NCBI GenBank assembly: GCA_964567855.1
Contig: CAZMOE010000001.1
Coordinates: 62,001-126,000 of the forward strand
Length of the DNA stretch: 64,000 bases
Source: Liminaster sp964567855
GTDB taxonomy: Bacteria; Bacteroidota; Bacteroidia; Bacteroidales; UBA3663
Reading direction: 5' to 3'
The notes below the pieces were generated by a model that did not search any database, had not been told where the DNA came from, and saw only the letters and a list, made by a program, of their open reading frames with translations. A program made the position numbers and the translations under genes. Below, piece by piece: positions 18,127-27,898 of this stretch (position 1 is its first letter; each line of letters starts with the position of its first letter).

Positions 18127-19584
18127 ATGAAAAAGACCAAAATCGTTTGTACAATTTCCGATATCCGCTGCGATGTAGATTTCATCCGCGACCTATATGA
18201 AAGAGGTCTCAACGTCGTGCGCATGAACACTGCCCACGCCAGTGACGAAGGCCTGAAGAATCTGATCAAAAACGTCCGTACCGTATCGCCTACCATCCCG
18301 ATACTGATCGACACCAAGGGACCGGAAATCCGCACCACCGTGCTGACAACGCCCGAAGGGTCGCATCTGACATTTGAACCGGGCGACAAAGTCAAATTCA
18401 TCGGCGATCCTGACCGTGCCACGACTCAGGAGGTGATCGCCGTCAATTATGAAAACTTCTGCACCGATGTTCCGACCGGCGCCACGGTGCTGATCGACGA
18501 CGGAGAAATCGCATTCAAGATCGACGGGAAAGAGGGAGATTATCTGCTTGCCACGGCCCAAAACCACGGCGAGCTGGCACAGCGCAAAAGCGTCAACGTG
18601 CCGGGTGTCAGCATCCACCTCCCCTCCCTCACCGAAAAAGACAAGCATAATATCCAGCTGGCCATCGACGAAAAGATCGATTTTATCGCCCACTCTTTCG
18701 TACGCAACAAGCAGGATATCCTGGACATCCAGCAAATTCTGGATGCTGCCAACAGCGATATCCAGATTATAGCCAAAATCGAGAACCAGGAGGGTGTAGA
18801 CAATATCGATGAAATCCTCGACGTTGCCTATGGTGTCATGGTGGCCCGCGGAGACCTCGGCATCGAAGTGCCTCAGGAAAAAATCCCCGGCATTCAACGT
18901 ATGCTGGTACGCAAATGTATGTTACGCAACAAGCCGGTCATCGTAGCGACTCAGATGCTCCATTCCATGATCAAGAATCCGCGTCCGACGCGTGCGGAAA
19001 TCACCGACATCGCCAACGCTGTCTTCCTGCACACCGACGCCGTCATGCTCAGCGGAGAAACGGCCTACGGCGCCTATCCGCGCGAGGCTGTCGAGACCAT
19101 GGCGAAGGTCTGCCGCGAAGCAGAAGCCAATTACGAGAACGAAGAATACCACATGCCCAGCTTCTTCTGCAAGACCTCGCCCAATATCACCTCCTACCTC
19201 TGCAAACATGCCGCCATCTCGCAGGAAAGTCTCGGCGTCCGCGCCATCATTACCGACAACCGCATCGGCCGCACTTCCCGCACCATGGCAAGCTACCGTT
19301 CCAAAGCTCCGGTTTTCGCCCTTTGCTATAATATGAAGGTCGTCCGGCTGCTGGCTCTCTCATACGGTGTCTTTCCCATGTACCTCCGCTGCGGCAGCTG
19401 CAACGTCCGCGACTTCCTGTTTGAAGGACTCAAATTATTGACCGCCTCCAAGTATCTGGACATGGAAGACCTGATTTCTTATGTGGGCGGCAGCTCGGAA
19501 GACGGCGCTTCATTCCTCGAAATCAACCATATCGGCAAGATTCTGTCTACCAAAGACAGCTACATCCTGCCCAACATGGACTAA
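18127..19584 (+). CDS. pyk: Pyruvate kinase
   Basis: A 485-aa glycolytic enzyme transferring phosphate from PEP to ADP. It starts with KKTKIVCTISD and contains LIDTKGPEIRT, AKIENQEGVDN and the signature VMVARGDLGIEVP, followed by MLRNKPVIVATQML and VMLSGETAYG. A reduced or divergent C-terminal regulatory domain is present. Downstream is an O-methyltransferase starting 22 nt after the stop, probably cotranscribed. Confidence 0.96.
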   Translation: MKKTKIVCTISDIRCDVDFIRDLYERGLNVVRMNTAHASDEGLKNLIKNVRTVSPTIPILIDTKGPEIRTTVLTTPEGSHLTFEPGDKVKFIGDPDRATTQEVIAVNYENFCTDVPTGATVLIDDGEIAFKIDGKEGDYLLATAQNHGELAQRKSVNVPGVSIHLPSLTEKDKHNIQLAIDEKIDFIAHSFVRNKQDILDIQQILDAANSDIQIIAKIENQEGVDNIDEILDVAYGVMVARGDLGIEVPQEKIPGIQRMLVRKCMLRNKPVIVATQMLHSMIKNPRPTRAEITDIANAVFLHTDAVMLSGETAYGAYPREAVETMAKVCREAEANYENEEYHMPSFFCKTSPNITSYLCKHAAISQESLGVRAIITDNRIGRTSRTMASYRSKAPVFALCYNMKVVRLLALSYGVFPMYLRCGSCNVRDFLFEGLKLLTASKYLDMEDLISYVGGSSEDGASFLEINHIGKILSTKDSYILPNMD

Positions 19585-19606
19585 ACCGACCATAACCGGG
19601 AGACAA

Positions 19607-20290
19607 GTGAAAGAAGACAACCTGCAATACGAGGAAACCTGCGACGCGCTGCACGAATATATTCTGCGGCACATCGATCCGGAACCCGATTTATTACATC
19701 AGGTACAACGGCTCACCCATCTGCGCCTCACTTATCCGCGTATGTGCTCCGGCCATCTGCAAGGCAGGCTGCTGAAAATGCTCTGCTCGATGATGCAGGC
19801 CCATCGCATTCTCGAGTTAGGAACTTTCAGCGGATATTCTGCCCTCAGCATGGCCGAGGCTCTTACCCCAGATCCGATAACCGGCCGGCCGGGGGAATTG
19901 CATACGATCGAAATCTTCGATGAACTGGAGGATTTCCTGCAGGATGTCTTCTCACGCTCGCCGCTCGGCGAACTCATTCACCTGCACATCGGCGATGCCA
20001 TGGAGATCATTCCCCGCCTGAGCAACGAGCCGTTCGATGTGGCATTCATCGATGCCGACAAACGGATTTACTGCGACTACTATGAACTGATCCTGCCCCG
20101 GATGCGTCCGGGCGGCCTTATCTTGGCCGACAATACCCTGTGGGACGGAAAAGTAATCGACGAACCTAAAGTTTCCGATATGCAAAGCCGCGGCCTGCGC
20201 GCGTTCAATGACATGATCGCCCAAGATACTCGGGTGGAAAAGGTCATACTCCCTCTTCGTGACGGGCTGACAATGATACGGGTAAAATAA
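19607..20290 (+). CDS. Class I SAM-dependent O-methyltransferase (COMT-like)
   Basis: A 227-aa protein from the GTG at 19607-19609. I prefer this to a longer ORF start inside pyk because it follows GGGAGA and gives the family's normal N-terminus. Motifs are RILELGTFSGYSALSMA (SAM-binding), FDVAFIDADKR (acidic metal/catechol region) and PGGLILADNTLWDGKV. It belongs to the methyltransferase_3 (caffeoyl-CoA/catechol O-methyltransferase) family; the substrate is unknown. Confidence 0.88.
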   Translation: MKEDNLQYEETCDALHEYILRHIDPEPDLLHQVQRLTHLRLTYPRMCSGHLQGRLLKMLCSMMQAHRILELGTFSGYSALSMAEALTPDPITGRPGELHTIEIFDELEDFLQDVFSRSPLGELIHLHIGDAMEIIPRLSNEPFDVAFIDADKRIYCDYYELILPRMRPGGLILADNTLWDGKVIDEPKVSDMQSRGLRAFNDMIAQDTRVEKVILPLRDGLTMIRVK

Positions 20291-20320
20291 AACCGGATGA
20301 ATAAGAAAAAGACGACAGAA

Positions 20321-20351
20321 TTTTTCATTTCACAAAATAATCGTACCTTTG
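20321..20351 (+). promoter_or_regulatory. Likely promoter for rbfA
   Basis: TACCTTTG at 20344-20351 matches the Bacteroidetes -7 element. A T-rich block (TTTT at 20321-20324) lies 19 nt upstream as a partial -33 element. The rbfA start is about 80 nt downstream. Confidence 0.5.
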
Positions 20352-20429
20352 CATATCGAAAGGAAATAAACAAAAATCCTGTCCGTACAAAAAAACGCTA
20401 AAAATTATTCATTCCTTCTCATATATATT

Positions 20430-20765
20430 ATGGAATCGACAAGACTTGACAAAATCAATCGTCTCATACAAAAAGAACTCGGCGAAATTTTTCGACTGGA
20501 AACGGCCAAGATGCGCGGCACACTGGTCAGTGTCAGCGGCGTCCGCACCTCTCCCGACCTCGGATACTGCAACGTATACGTCAGCATCTTCCCGTCTGAA
20601 AAGTCCCAGGAAATTTTGACCAACATCAACAAAACTACAGGTGAAATCCGTTACGCGCTGGCCCAGAAAGTACGCTATCAGCTGCGTGTCATTCCCGAGC
20701 TGAGGTTCTTCATAGACGATTCGTTAGACTATCTGGCGCGCATCGACGAGCTGCTTAAGAAGTAG
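20430..20765 (+). CDS. rbfA: Ribosome-binding factor A
   Basis: A 111-aa cytoplasmic factor for 30S maturation and 16S rRNA 5'-end processing. It begins with STRLDKINRLIQKELGEIF and has the KH-like core (GTLVSVSGVRTSPDLGYCNVY, split) and RVIPELRFFIDDSLDY near the C-terminus. It is 7 nt upstream of the permease gene, so the two are cotranscribed, as often seen in Bacteroidales. Confidence 0.94.
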   Translation: MESTRLDKINRLIQKELGEIFRLETAKMRGTLVSVSGVRTSPDLGYCNVYVSIFPSEKSQEILTNINKTTGEIRYALAQKVRYQLRVIPELRFFIDDSLDYLARIDELLKK

Positions 20766-20772
20766 AAACGCC

Positions 20773-21993
20773 ATGCTTGCCTGGGATATTGCCTGCCGCT
20801 ACCTTTTCGCCCGGAAAAGCCATGCCGCAATCAACGCGATCTCCGTTGTTGCTGCCTGCGGCGTCGCAGTAATCACCACAGCCCTTGTCTGCACCCTTTC
20901 CGTCTACAACGGATTCGAAACATTGGTCGCAGGTCTCTGTTCCAATTTCGATCCGGATATCAGAATCGAGGCAAGAACCGGTAAAACATTCCGGGCAGAC
21001 AACGACAGCCTGCTGAACCTCATTGCCGGCCAACCGGATATCACAGCCGTCAGCCGGACACTGGAAGAAACCGTTCTTCTGACCTACAACGGGCGTCAGG
21101 TGCCGGCCACAGTCAAAGGTGTGGACAGCACATTCAATCGGACCAGCAGCATAGACAGCATTTTGAGAGCCGGGACATTCACCCTCTCCGACGCTGTTGC
21201 AAATTATACCGTAATGGGAGCCGGATTAGCCAATCAGATCGGCGTGGGGACTGGCTTTCTCCGTCCCGTTACGGTTTATTGTCCCAAACGAAAAGGGAAA
21301 ATCAATCTTTTAAAGCCAGACGACGCCTTTACCGAAGGCGAACTCTTTTGCAGCGGCGTCTTCGCGGTCGAGCAGGTAGAATACGACGACCGCTTTTTCC
21401 TCACCTCTTTAGATTTCGTCCATCAGCTGCTGGGAGATAGTTCTATCCTGTCAGCTTATGAGATCAGTATCCGGACGGGAGCCGACGCCCATGCCGTCCG
21501 TAACAATCTGCAGCAGTTGTTGGGCCCATCTTTCTCTGTTCTGACCCGCATGGAGCTACAGGCCGACAGCTACAAAATCATGCAGATCGAAAAATGGATC
21601 ACATTCCTGATCATTTTTTTCATTCTCGTCATTGCCTCCTTCAATATCATCGGAGCCCTCTCCATGCTGATCATCGACAAGGAAAAAGAAATCAATACAT
21701 TACGCAATCTGGGCGCCGACGACCGGCTCATTACCCGAATTTTCTTTCTGGAAGGATGGCTCATCTCTGGAAGCGGCGCCATAATAGGGATCGTGCTCGG
21801 TATCATCCTTTGCCTGATACAGGAATATTTCGGCATCATCCCACTCGGAGACGGTAGCACGATGTTCATTATCGACAGCTATCCGGTCAAACTGCAATGG
21901 AGCGATGTCCTGTGGACTTTCCTTTGTGTCAGCGTAATCGGGTTGCTTGCCACTCTCTATCCGTTGCGGGTACTGCAACACAAAGGCCGGTAA
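20773..21993 (+). CDS. LolE/FtsX-type ABC transporter permease
   Basis: A 406-aa inner-membrane permease. It has an N-terminal MacB/FtsX topology: transmembrane helix at about 17-40 (AINAISVVAACGVAVITTAL), a large periplasmic domain to about residue 265, then three C-terminal helices (FLIIFFILVIASFNIIGAL; SGSGAIIGIVLGIIL; VLWTFLCVSVIGLLATL). The cytoplasmic loop IIDKEKEINTLRNLGA is characteristic of LolC/LolE. The likely role is lipoprotein release to the outer membrane with a LolD ATPase encoded elsewhere. Confidence 0.88.
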   Translation: MLAWDIACRYLFARKSHAAINAISVVAACGVAVITTALVCTLSVYNGFETLVAGLCSNFDPDIRIEARTGKTFRADNDSLLNLIAGQPDITAVSRTLEETVLLTYNGRQVPATVKGVDSTFNRTSSIDSILRAGTFTLSDAVANYTVMGAGLANQIGVGTGFLRPVTVYCPKRKGKINLLKPDDAFTEGELFCSGVFAVEQVEYDDRFFLTSLDFVHQLLGDSSILSAYEISIRTGADAHAVRNNLQQLLGPSFSVLTRMELQADSYKIMQIEKWITFLIIFFILVIASFNIIGALSMLIIDKEKEINTLRNLGADDRLITRIFFLEGWLISGSGAIIGIVLGIILCLIQEYFGIIPLGDGSTMFIIDSYPVKLQWSDVLWTFLCVSVIGLLATLYPLRVLQHKGR

Positions 21994-22017
21994 TCCTTAT
22001 CCAGGTATCTTTACACG

Positions 22018-22048
22018 ACACCCCTGCCGGCGTTGCCGGCAGGGGTGT
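22018..22048. terminator. Intrinsic terminator hairpin between convergent genes
   Basis: ACACCCCTGCCGGC (22018-22031) pairs perfectly with GCCGGCAGGGGTGT (22035-22048) around a 3-nt loop, between the convergent permease and SGNH genes. The T-tract is short on both sides. Confidence 0.75.
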
Positions 22049-22058
22049 TCCAGTCTTG

Positions 22059-22853
22059 TTATCTCCACTTCTTTTTGTGCCGCTTCAAGCGACCTTTTGA
22101 AGCGCCTGGGTCAGCGCCGTTTTCCTCAGAGTGCGATCCTCCTTTCAACTCTCCGGTCGTCGAATCGCCTACCCGAACGCTCCATTTTCCGGTAGCGGCA
22201 TCCAACAGCAGACGGCGGGCAATCTCCTCCGCAATCAAGGCCGCTCCGGCTCGGTTCGGATGTATGTTGTCAGGGAAAAGTTCCGGATATGGTTTCAGCG
22301 GGGTATAAAGATCGATCAGAGGAAGTGCCCTTTCGGCAGCCACCTGCCTGATCAGAGGAATGACACCACAATACACCACGCTGTCACTGATGGTCCACTT
22401 CTCACCAACCGGCGGCACAGGAAGACAAAGATACACCAGTGGGCGAGAAGGCAAATGCTGGAAACTATCGATCAAAGCCCGAAGATCGGAAACGAAATCC
22501 GCCTTGTGAATCCAGTTCTGTGTCTTGCTATCATTCGTCCCCAACTTAATTGTGACGATATCCGGAGCGGAAGCCAGCGCTTCCCGAAAGCGATCTTCGC
22601 GCATGTAGGGTCTGTCACCCTTATTCATCAGCGTGCGACCGCTGCAACCGAAGTTCAGTACCTCGAATCCGTCACCCAGCAAACGTTGCAGCACCGCAGG
22701 ATAGCTGTCCTGCTGCCGGTCTTTCAGCCCGTAGCCTTCCGTAATACTGTTCCCGACACAGGCTATCCGCACTTTCCGTATCTGCGCCGATGCCGCCGAC
22801 ATGCCGGACAGCAAAAACAGTACACAGAATATTTTCCATCCCAAATGTTTCAT
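22059..22853 (-). CDS. Secreted SGNH/GDSL-family esterase
   Basis: A 264-aa protein with a signal peptide (MKHLGWKIFCVLFLLSGMSAASA). SGNH blocks are present: block I GNSITEG with the nucleophile Ser, block II Gly in NFGCSGRT, block III Asn in KLGTND, and block V DNIHPN with catalytic Asp/His. It resembles sialate or xylan O-acetylesterases, so it probably deacetylates host or dietary glycans; the substrate is not visible. The C-terminus is strongly basic (KGRLKRHKKKWR). Confidence 0.88.
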   Translation of the reverse strand: MKHLGWKIFCVLFLLSGMSAASAQIRKVRIACVGNSITEGYGLKDRQQDSYPAVLQRLLGDGFEVLNFGCSGRTLMNKGDRPYMREDRFREALASAPDIVTIKLGTNDSKTQNWIHKADFVSDLRALIDSFQHLPSRPLVYLCLPVPPVGEKWTISDSVVYCGVIPLIRQVAAERALPLIDLYTPLKPYPELFPDNIHPNRAGAALIAEEIARRLLLDAATGKWSVRVGDSTTGELKGGSHSEENGADPGASKGRLKRHKKKWR

Positions 22854-22935
22854 GATTCATATTATTGTATACCGACAAATATCCCCGGCTCCTCCCTTTC
22901 AGAAGACCGGGGATCCGGATTTCGACACGCGCGGC

Positions 22936-23376
22936 TCAAAGACACGGAATCTTGGCGATGCGCTCCTGATGGCGCCCGCCTTCAAACTCGGTAGCAAAAA
23001 ATTCATCCATAATCCGACGGGCCATCTCTTCATCGATAAACCGTCCCGGCATCACCAGGACATTGGCATCGTTGTGCTGGCGGATCAGATGGGCGATTTC
23101 AGGAATCCAGCACAAGCCGGCACGAATCCCCTGATGCTTGTTCAGCGTCATCGAGATCCCCTCGCCGCTGCCACACATGGCAATGCCGGGATACACCTCA
23201 CCGCTCTCGATTCCATTGGCCAAAGCATGGCCGTAATCGGCATAATTACAGCTTTCCTCACTATGCGTACCATAGTCTTTATAAGGAATGCCCTTTTCTT
23301 CCAGATATTTTTTCACAAACTGTTTCAACGGAAAGGCCGCATGATCGCTGGCCAGCCCGACTACCTTGATATCCAT
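22936..23376 (-). CDS. rpiB: Ribose-5-phosphate isomerase B
   Basis: A 146-aa enzyme interconverting ribose-5-phosphate and ribulose-5-phosphate (pentose phosphate pathway). Family motifs are GLASDHAAFPLK, DYGTHSEESCNYADYG, the active-site CGSGEGISMTLNKH loop and HNDANVLVMPGRF. It lies downstream of tkt on the same strand, separated by a terminator-like hairpin, which fits a functional link between the two pentose phosphate enzymes. Confidence 0.95.
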   Translation of the reverse strand: MDIKVVGLASDHAAFPLKQFVKKYLEEKGIPYKDYGTHSEESCNYADYGHALANGIESGEVYPGIAMCGSGEGISMTLNKHQGIRAGLCWIPEIAHLIRQHNDANVLVMPGRFIDEEMARRIMDEFFATEFEGGRHQERIAKIPCL

Positions 23377-23400
23377 GATCTTTTCTTTTAATACGATTGA

Positions 23401-23433
23401 AAAAATAACGGAGCAGGGAAATCCCGCCCCGTT
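23401..23433 (-). terminator. Terminator-like hairpin after tkt
   Basis: AACGG (23407-23411) pairs with CCGTT (23429-23433) with an inner GGGA/TCCC stem. On the minus strand the hairpin is followed by TTATTTTTT. It may attenuate read-through into rpiB. Confidence 0.5.
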
Positions 23434-23490
23434 TCGGTAAGTGATTATAGTAAAGGCGGCGGCATCAGGAAAAATGCCCCCGTCTCATAT

Positions 23491-25503
23491 TCACAACATT
23501 TCCTTTACCTGCTTGTAAACGTTCTCTGCAGTAAAGCCTAACTTCTCATCCAGCACCTTGTAAGGAGCAGAGAAACCGAAGGAGGGCAATCCCCAGATTT
23601 TTCCGTCGGCACCGACAAGACCTTCAAGCGTTACAGGCAGACCGGCCGTCATACCGAATTTCTTGGCACCGGCCGGCAATATGCTTTGCTGATATTCTTT
23701 CGGCTGTGCACGGAACAAACCTTCGGACGGAACGCTCACGATGCGGCACTTCACGCCATCCTGACGCAACAACTCGGCACCGGCAACCAAAGTAGCGACC
23801 TCTGAACCGGAAGCCAGGAGGATAACATCATAGTCGGCATCCGAACCGGCAACGACATAGGCACCCTTGGCAGCCTGCGTATAATCGGTTCCGGCGGGAA
23901 GCATCTTGATGTTCTGACGGGAGAAGATAAGACCTGTGGGAGTCGATGTATTCTCCATAGCAAGTTTCCAGGCGGCTGTGGTTTCTTCCGCATCGGCAGG
24001 ACGAAGCACAAGCATGGAATTTTTACCGTGGTGATTCTGCAGTTTCTCCATCAAACGGATCTGGGCTTCCTGCTCTACCGGTTCATGAGTCGGTCCATCT
24101 TCGCCGACACGGAAAGCATCGTGCGTCCAGATGAACTTCACGGGAAGTTCCATCAGCGCAGCCATACGAACTGCCGGTTTCATATAATCGGAGAACACAA
24201 AGAAGGTTCCGCAAGCCGGAATCACACCTCCGTGAAGCGCCATACCGATGCAGCAGCAAGCCATCGTCAATTCAGCAACACCGGCCTGGAAGAATGCACC
24301 GCTGAAATCGCCCTTGACAAAAGCATGCGTCTTCTTCAAGAAGCCATCCGTCTTGTCGGAATTGGAAAGATCGGCAGAAGCACAGATCATATTTTCCACC
24401 TGCTCGGCAAGCACACTGAGCACAGCAGCCGAAGCATTGCGGGTTGCGTCATCGGTCTTCTGTGCGACCTTGCTCCAGTCTATAACAGGAGCGGCGCCAC
24501 TGAACCACGTCTCCAGTTTAGCGGCCTTATCGGGATTAGCGGCCGCCCAGGCAGCCTTGACAGCGGCTTTCTTTGCACACAGTTCCTTCAACTCGGCAGC
24601 ACGCTTGGCGTAAAGCTCCTGAACTTCGGGGAAGATGCAGAACGGATTTTCCGGATCGCCACCCAGGTTCTTGATGGTATTGACATAAGCGTCACCACCC
24701 AACGGAGCACCATGGGTCTTGCAATTCCGCTCATAACATGTACCGTCGGCCTTGAGAGCGCCCTTGCCCATCACACATTTTCCGATAATAAGGGTCGGAC
24801 GTTCCTTTTCTGCCTTGGCTTCATTCAAAGCCTTGCGGATTTCATCGCAATCGTTGCCGTTGATTGTGATGACATGCCAGCCCCAAGCCTTATATTTGGC
24901 GGCGGTATCTTCAGCCGTTACCGAACCGCACTCTGTCGAAAGCTGAATATCATTCGAATCATAGAACATGATCAAATTGTCAAGACCGAGATAACCGGCA
25001 ATACGACCGGCGCCCTGAGAAATTTCTTCCTGAACGCCACCATCGGAAATATAGGCATAAATGGTATGATTCATGACCTCTTCACCCAAACGGGCAGCCA
25101 GGAACTTCTCCGCAATAGCGGCACCGACGGCAAAAACATGCCCCTGACCCAACGGGCCGGAGGTGTTTTCGATACCACGTGCCAGTTCCCGCTCCGGATG
25201 ACCGGGTGTCGTCGAACCCCACTGACGCAAATTGGCCAATTCATCCATGCCGAACTTGCCGATCAGCGCCAACTGCGAATAGAGCATCGGGGCCATGTGG
25301 CCTGGATCGAGGAAAAAGCGATCGCGGCCTTCCCATGAGGGGTTGGACGGATCATACTCCAAAAATTCAGAATAAAGCACGTTGATGAAATCGGCCCCGC
25401 CCATGGCTCCGCCCGGGTGACCCGACTTTGCTTTCTCTACCATCGCCGCAGCCAGGATACGAATGTTATCCGCTGCCTTGTTCATTAACTCTTTAGAATT
25501 CAT
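23491..25503 (-). CDS. tkt: Transketolase
   Basis: A 670-aa thiamine-diphosphate enzyme transferring two-carbon ketol units in the pentose phosphate pathway. It has the N-terminal TPP-binding domain (KAKSGHPGGAMGGADF; GPLGQGHVFAVGAAIAEKF, split), the middle Pyr domain (HDAFRVGEDGPTHEPVEQ) and a C-terminal domain (GSEVATLVAGAELL). Full length for the family. It sits upstream of rpiB. Confidence 0.96.
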   Translation of the reverse strand: MNSKELMNKAADNIRILAAAMVEKAKSGHPGGAMGGADFINVLYSEFLEYDPSNPSWEGRDRFFLDPGHMAPMLYSQLALIGKFGMDELANLRQWGSTTPGHPERELARGIENTSGPLGQGHVFAVGAAIAEKFLAARLGEEVMNHTIYAYISDGGVQEEISQGAGRIAGYLGLDNLIMFYDSNDIQLSTECGSVTAEDTAAKYKAWGWHVITINGNDCDEIRKALNEAKAEKERPTLIIGKCVMGKGALKADGTCYERNCKTHGAPLGGDAYVNTIKNLGGDPENPFCIFPEVQELYAKRAAELKELCAKKAAVKAAWAAANPDKAAKLETWFSGAAPVIDWSKVAQKTDDATRNASAAVLSVLAEQVENMICASADLSNSDKTDGFLKKTHAFVKGDFSGAFFQAGVAELTMACCCIGMALHGGVIPACGTFFVFSDYMKPAVRMAALMELPVKFIWTHDAFRVGEDGPTHEPVEQEAQIRLMEKLQNHHGKNSMLVLRPADAEETTAAWKLAMENTSTPTGLIFSRQNIKMLPAGTDYTQAAKGAYVVAGSDADYDVILLASGSEVATLVAGAELLRQDGVKCRIVSVPSEGLFRAQPKEYQQSILPAGAKKFGMTAGLPVTLEGLVGADGKIWGLPSFGFSAPYKVLDEKLGFTAENVYKQVKEML

Positions 25504-26039
25504 ATTCTTTGATTATAAAGGTTTTATTTGTGTTTCTCCGTATTACATCCGTAGCGATAAGGATCGCGCCGGCACTTATTGTATTTTTAAGTCCGAATGC
25601 AGTTATTCAAACAGCTACAAATATATATATTCTTAACGAATATAACGAATTTTCAGAAGTTTTTTTTCTACATACATGTTTTTAAACATCATTATTCCCC
25701 AATTCAAAAGTTCAATCGGTATTTCCGCTTGTTGCGTATCCTCCGGAAGCATCTTCCGTCTACTATGCCAATCGGGCGGGGAACATGTATAAGAGAGGCC
25801 GGAGGCTACGGGGAATTCCGTATTCCGACGAAGAAAAAACACCAGGATACACCCTGCCGAAATATCCCGGAAAACCGTCTTAAACAACATACATAATGCC
25901 TCAATCTACAGACAAAAGGCTGTTTATGATAAATATATCCGGACATTTTTTGTTTTTGCTTTCAATTTGCCTTATCTTTGCCACCTTGACAGACAAGATA
26001 TCTGCTTCGACAATAAAAGAAATACAAAACTCATAAACA
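25504..26039. other. Intergenic region between divergent tkt and SPOR-lipoprotein genes
   Basis: No supported gene: ORFs here are short and lack family features. It contains the promoter for the SPOR lipoprotein (25949-25980). Confidence 0.6.
25949..25980 (+). promoter_or_regulatory. Bacteroidetes-type promoter
   Basis: TTTG at 25949-25952, a 20-nt spacer, then TATCTTTG at 25973-25980. Drives the SPOR-domain lipoprotein at 26040. Confidence 0.8.
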
Positions 26040-26525
26040 ATGAAAAAGCATCTTTTAATAGCCGGCATTCTTTTGGCAGCGCTGACCGTCACCGGCTGTA
26101 AATCCAATCAGAAATCCATGCAGTCTCTTTACGAACAGGCCACCGAACAGGATGCAGCCACTGCCGTAGAAGAAGTTGCTCCGGTAAAACCCAGTACCCC
26201 CGCCAAACCGGCTGCCCCAGCCGCCAAGGACCGCACTGAACGCGTCACTCTTGTCAACAGCAGCGATGCAGGATTGCTCAAGGCCTACAATGTTGTAGTC
26301 GGCACCTTCGGTCAGAGTACCAACGCCGAAGCCATGAAGAATAAAATGAAAGACCGTCGCTTCAACGCATTCCTTGTAAAAAATGAAAGCGGCCAGCTTC
26401 GCGTCATCGCCGGCGGATATAATACTCGCGACGAGGCTGAAAGCGTACGCGACGCCATCCGCGGCGCCTACCCGACCGAAGCAGGCACTTGTGCTGACGC
26501 CTGGTTGCTTATTCCACAACCGTAA
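26040..26525 (+). CDS. SPOR-domain lipoprotein
   Basis: A 161-aa predicted lipoprotein: leader MKKHLLIAGILLAALTVTGC with lipobox, a Pro/Ala-rich linker (VKPSTPAKPAAPAA), and a C-terminal SPOR domain at about residues 80-158 (YNVVVGTFGQSTNAEAMKNK; LRVIAGGYNTRDEAESVRD). SPOR domains bind denuded glycan strands of septal peptidoglycan, so a role at the division site is likely. Single-gene unit with its own promoter and a strong terminator. Confidence 0.88.
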   Translation: MKKHLLIAGILLAALTVTGCKSNQKSMQSLYEQATEQDAATAVEEVAPVKPSTPAKPAAPAAKDRTERVTLVNSSDAGLLKAYNVVVGTFGQSTNAEAMKNKMKDRRFNAFLVKNESGQLRVIAGGYNTRDEAESVRDAIRGAYPTEAGTCADAWLLIPQP

Positions 26526-26589
26526 GACCGATCCGGCTCCGCCTCGCCACTCAGGTTTCTGCCAAAAGATAAAAAAACGGGAACTCAGA

Positions 26590-26633
26590 ATACGAAAAAT
26601 CGTCTGTAAATGATTACAGACGATTTTTCGTAT
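26590..26633 (+). terminator. Strong intrinsic terminator
   Basis: Perfect 20-bp stem (26590-26609 with 26614-26633) and ATGA loop. A/T tracts inside the arms allow termination from both sides. Confidence 0.9.
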
Positions 26634-26736
26634 CTCTCCATCTGAGTAAACGGCCTCCGGCTGCCCGCAGCGGGCCATTCAATTCCGATCCTCTCACGAC
26701 AAGCGGATCCGCCAAACGCCGGAAAGCCCGGCCGTA

Positions 26737-27462
26737 TTACCCGACGGCAGAAAAGCGGTCATACAATACATTGAAGATAAACTTCGTATTTCCGATAATA
26801 TACCGACGCCACATACGACGCGGCTCCTTCAACAGGCGATACAGCCACTCAAAGCCTGCATGCTGCCACGAGCGCGGAGCCCGCTTCACCGTACCTGCAC
26901 AAAAATCGAACACCGCGCCAATCGTGCCGCAATGACACCGGATATTCAGTTTATCCCAATGTTCGTAAGCCCATTTTTCCTGCTTCGGGGCCGTCATGCC
27001 GATCCACAGCAAATCCGGATCCGCCGCATTGATAGCATCTATAATGGCCCGGTTATCCTCCTCGGAAAACTCAGGCTTATACGGAGGGGAATAAGATTCT
27101 ATAATAATATTGGGATAGCGTTCTGCACAACGTTCCTTGATAAGGGCCAGCACCTTGGGGCTTGAACCCATAAAAAAGCACTTTCCACCGGTGTTGTTAA
27201 GACGGCCCATTTCATAATCAAAGAGATCGGCTCCTGCGATACGATGCAACTTCTCTTTCCAAAGCCAACGCTTAAAGATAACAATGCTTTCTCCATCCGG
27301 AATAAGCACATCGCCATTGAGAAGAGCCTCAGCAAACCGGTCATCGTTCTGAGCGACATTATAAGAGTGAGCATTGATGGTATTTATCAATAGTTTCCCC
27401 TTAGGTAAAGTCGACAAATCGTGCCGGTGAGCAACAAGTGTACAATCCGATAACCTCAACAT
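26737..27462 (-). CDS. WecG/TagA/CpsF family glycosyltransferase
   Basis: A 241-aa GT26 enzyme, cytoplasmic and membrane-associated, expected to add a sugar (often ManNAc or ManNAcA) to a lipid-linked intermediate of a surface polysaccharide. Motifs are INTINAHSYNVAQND, DGESIVIFKRWL, KCFFMGSSPKVL, LLWIGMTAPKQEKW and the C-terminal basic APRSWQHAGFEWLYRLLKEP. No other capsule genes are adjacent except a GT2 enzyme 436 nt upstream on the same strand. Confidence 0.9.
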   Translation of the reverse strand: MLRLSDCTLVAHRHDLSTLPKGKLLINTINAHSYNVAQNDDRFAEALLNGDVLIPDGESIVIFKRWLWKEKLHRIAGADLFDYEMGRLNNTGGKCFFMGSSPKVLALIKERCAERYPNIIIESYSPPYKPEFSEEDNRAIIDAINAADPDLLWIGMTAPKQEKWAYEHWDKLNIRCHCGTIGAVFDFCAGTVKRAPRSWQHAGFEWLYRLLKEPRRMWRRYIIGNTKFIFNVLYDRFSAVG

Positions 27463-27898
27463 AATTCACACAGTTTATAAAACTTGGTCAATATGAATAC
27501 TTTTTTATATTTCAGAACATTCTATTACTTTTTCAAGTTCAAAACCCCACATTACATATATAAATAGAAAGATTCTGACGCGAAGATATATCTTTTTATT
27601 ATAAAGTATGTAGATATACATGCTTTTTTTCAAAAAAACATCAATTAAAATGAATATTTTATTCATTAGCAAAATAGATTTGACATTTTGTATTTTAATA
27701 TTATAAGTCACAATATGACAGTAACGACAGAGCTGCCACGCATCCCTGCGCGACAGCTCCCTATCATAAACAGCCAGTCTATCTTTGTTGTTATATTTAT
27801 AGAATAAAAGCAGTTATTTTCTTATCTTCACCATTAAAACGATGAAGATGAGAATTTGTTCAAAGAGATTACAAAAAAATGTATGAATTTTAACCCCG
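27463..27898. other. A+T-rich intergenic region
   Basis: No supported gene. It holds the likely promoter of the WecG/TagA gene and an imperfect hairpin at about 27731-27760 (GAGCTG with CAGCTC) of unknown role. Confidence 0.5.

Noticed and set aside
24028..25338. 436-aa plus-strand ORF
   Set aside because: Antisense shadow of transketolase.
27505..27711. 68-aa minus-strand ORF
   Set aside because: Compositionally biased (Ile/Lys/Phe) frame in an A+T-rich intergenic stretch; no supporting feature.
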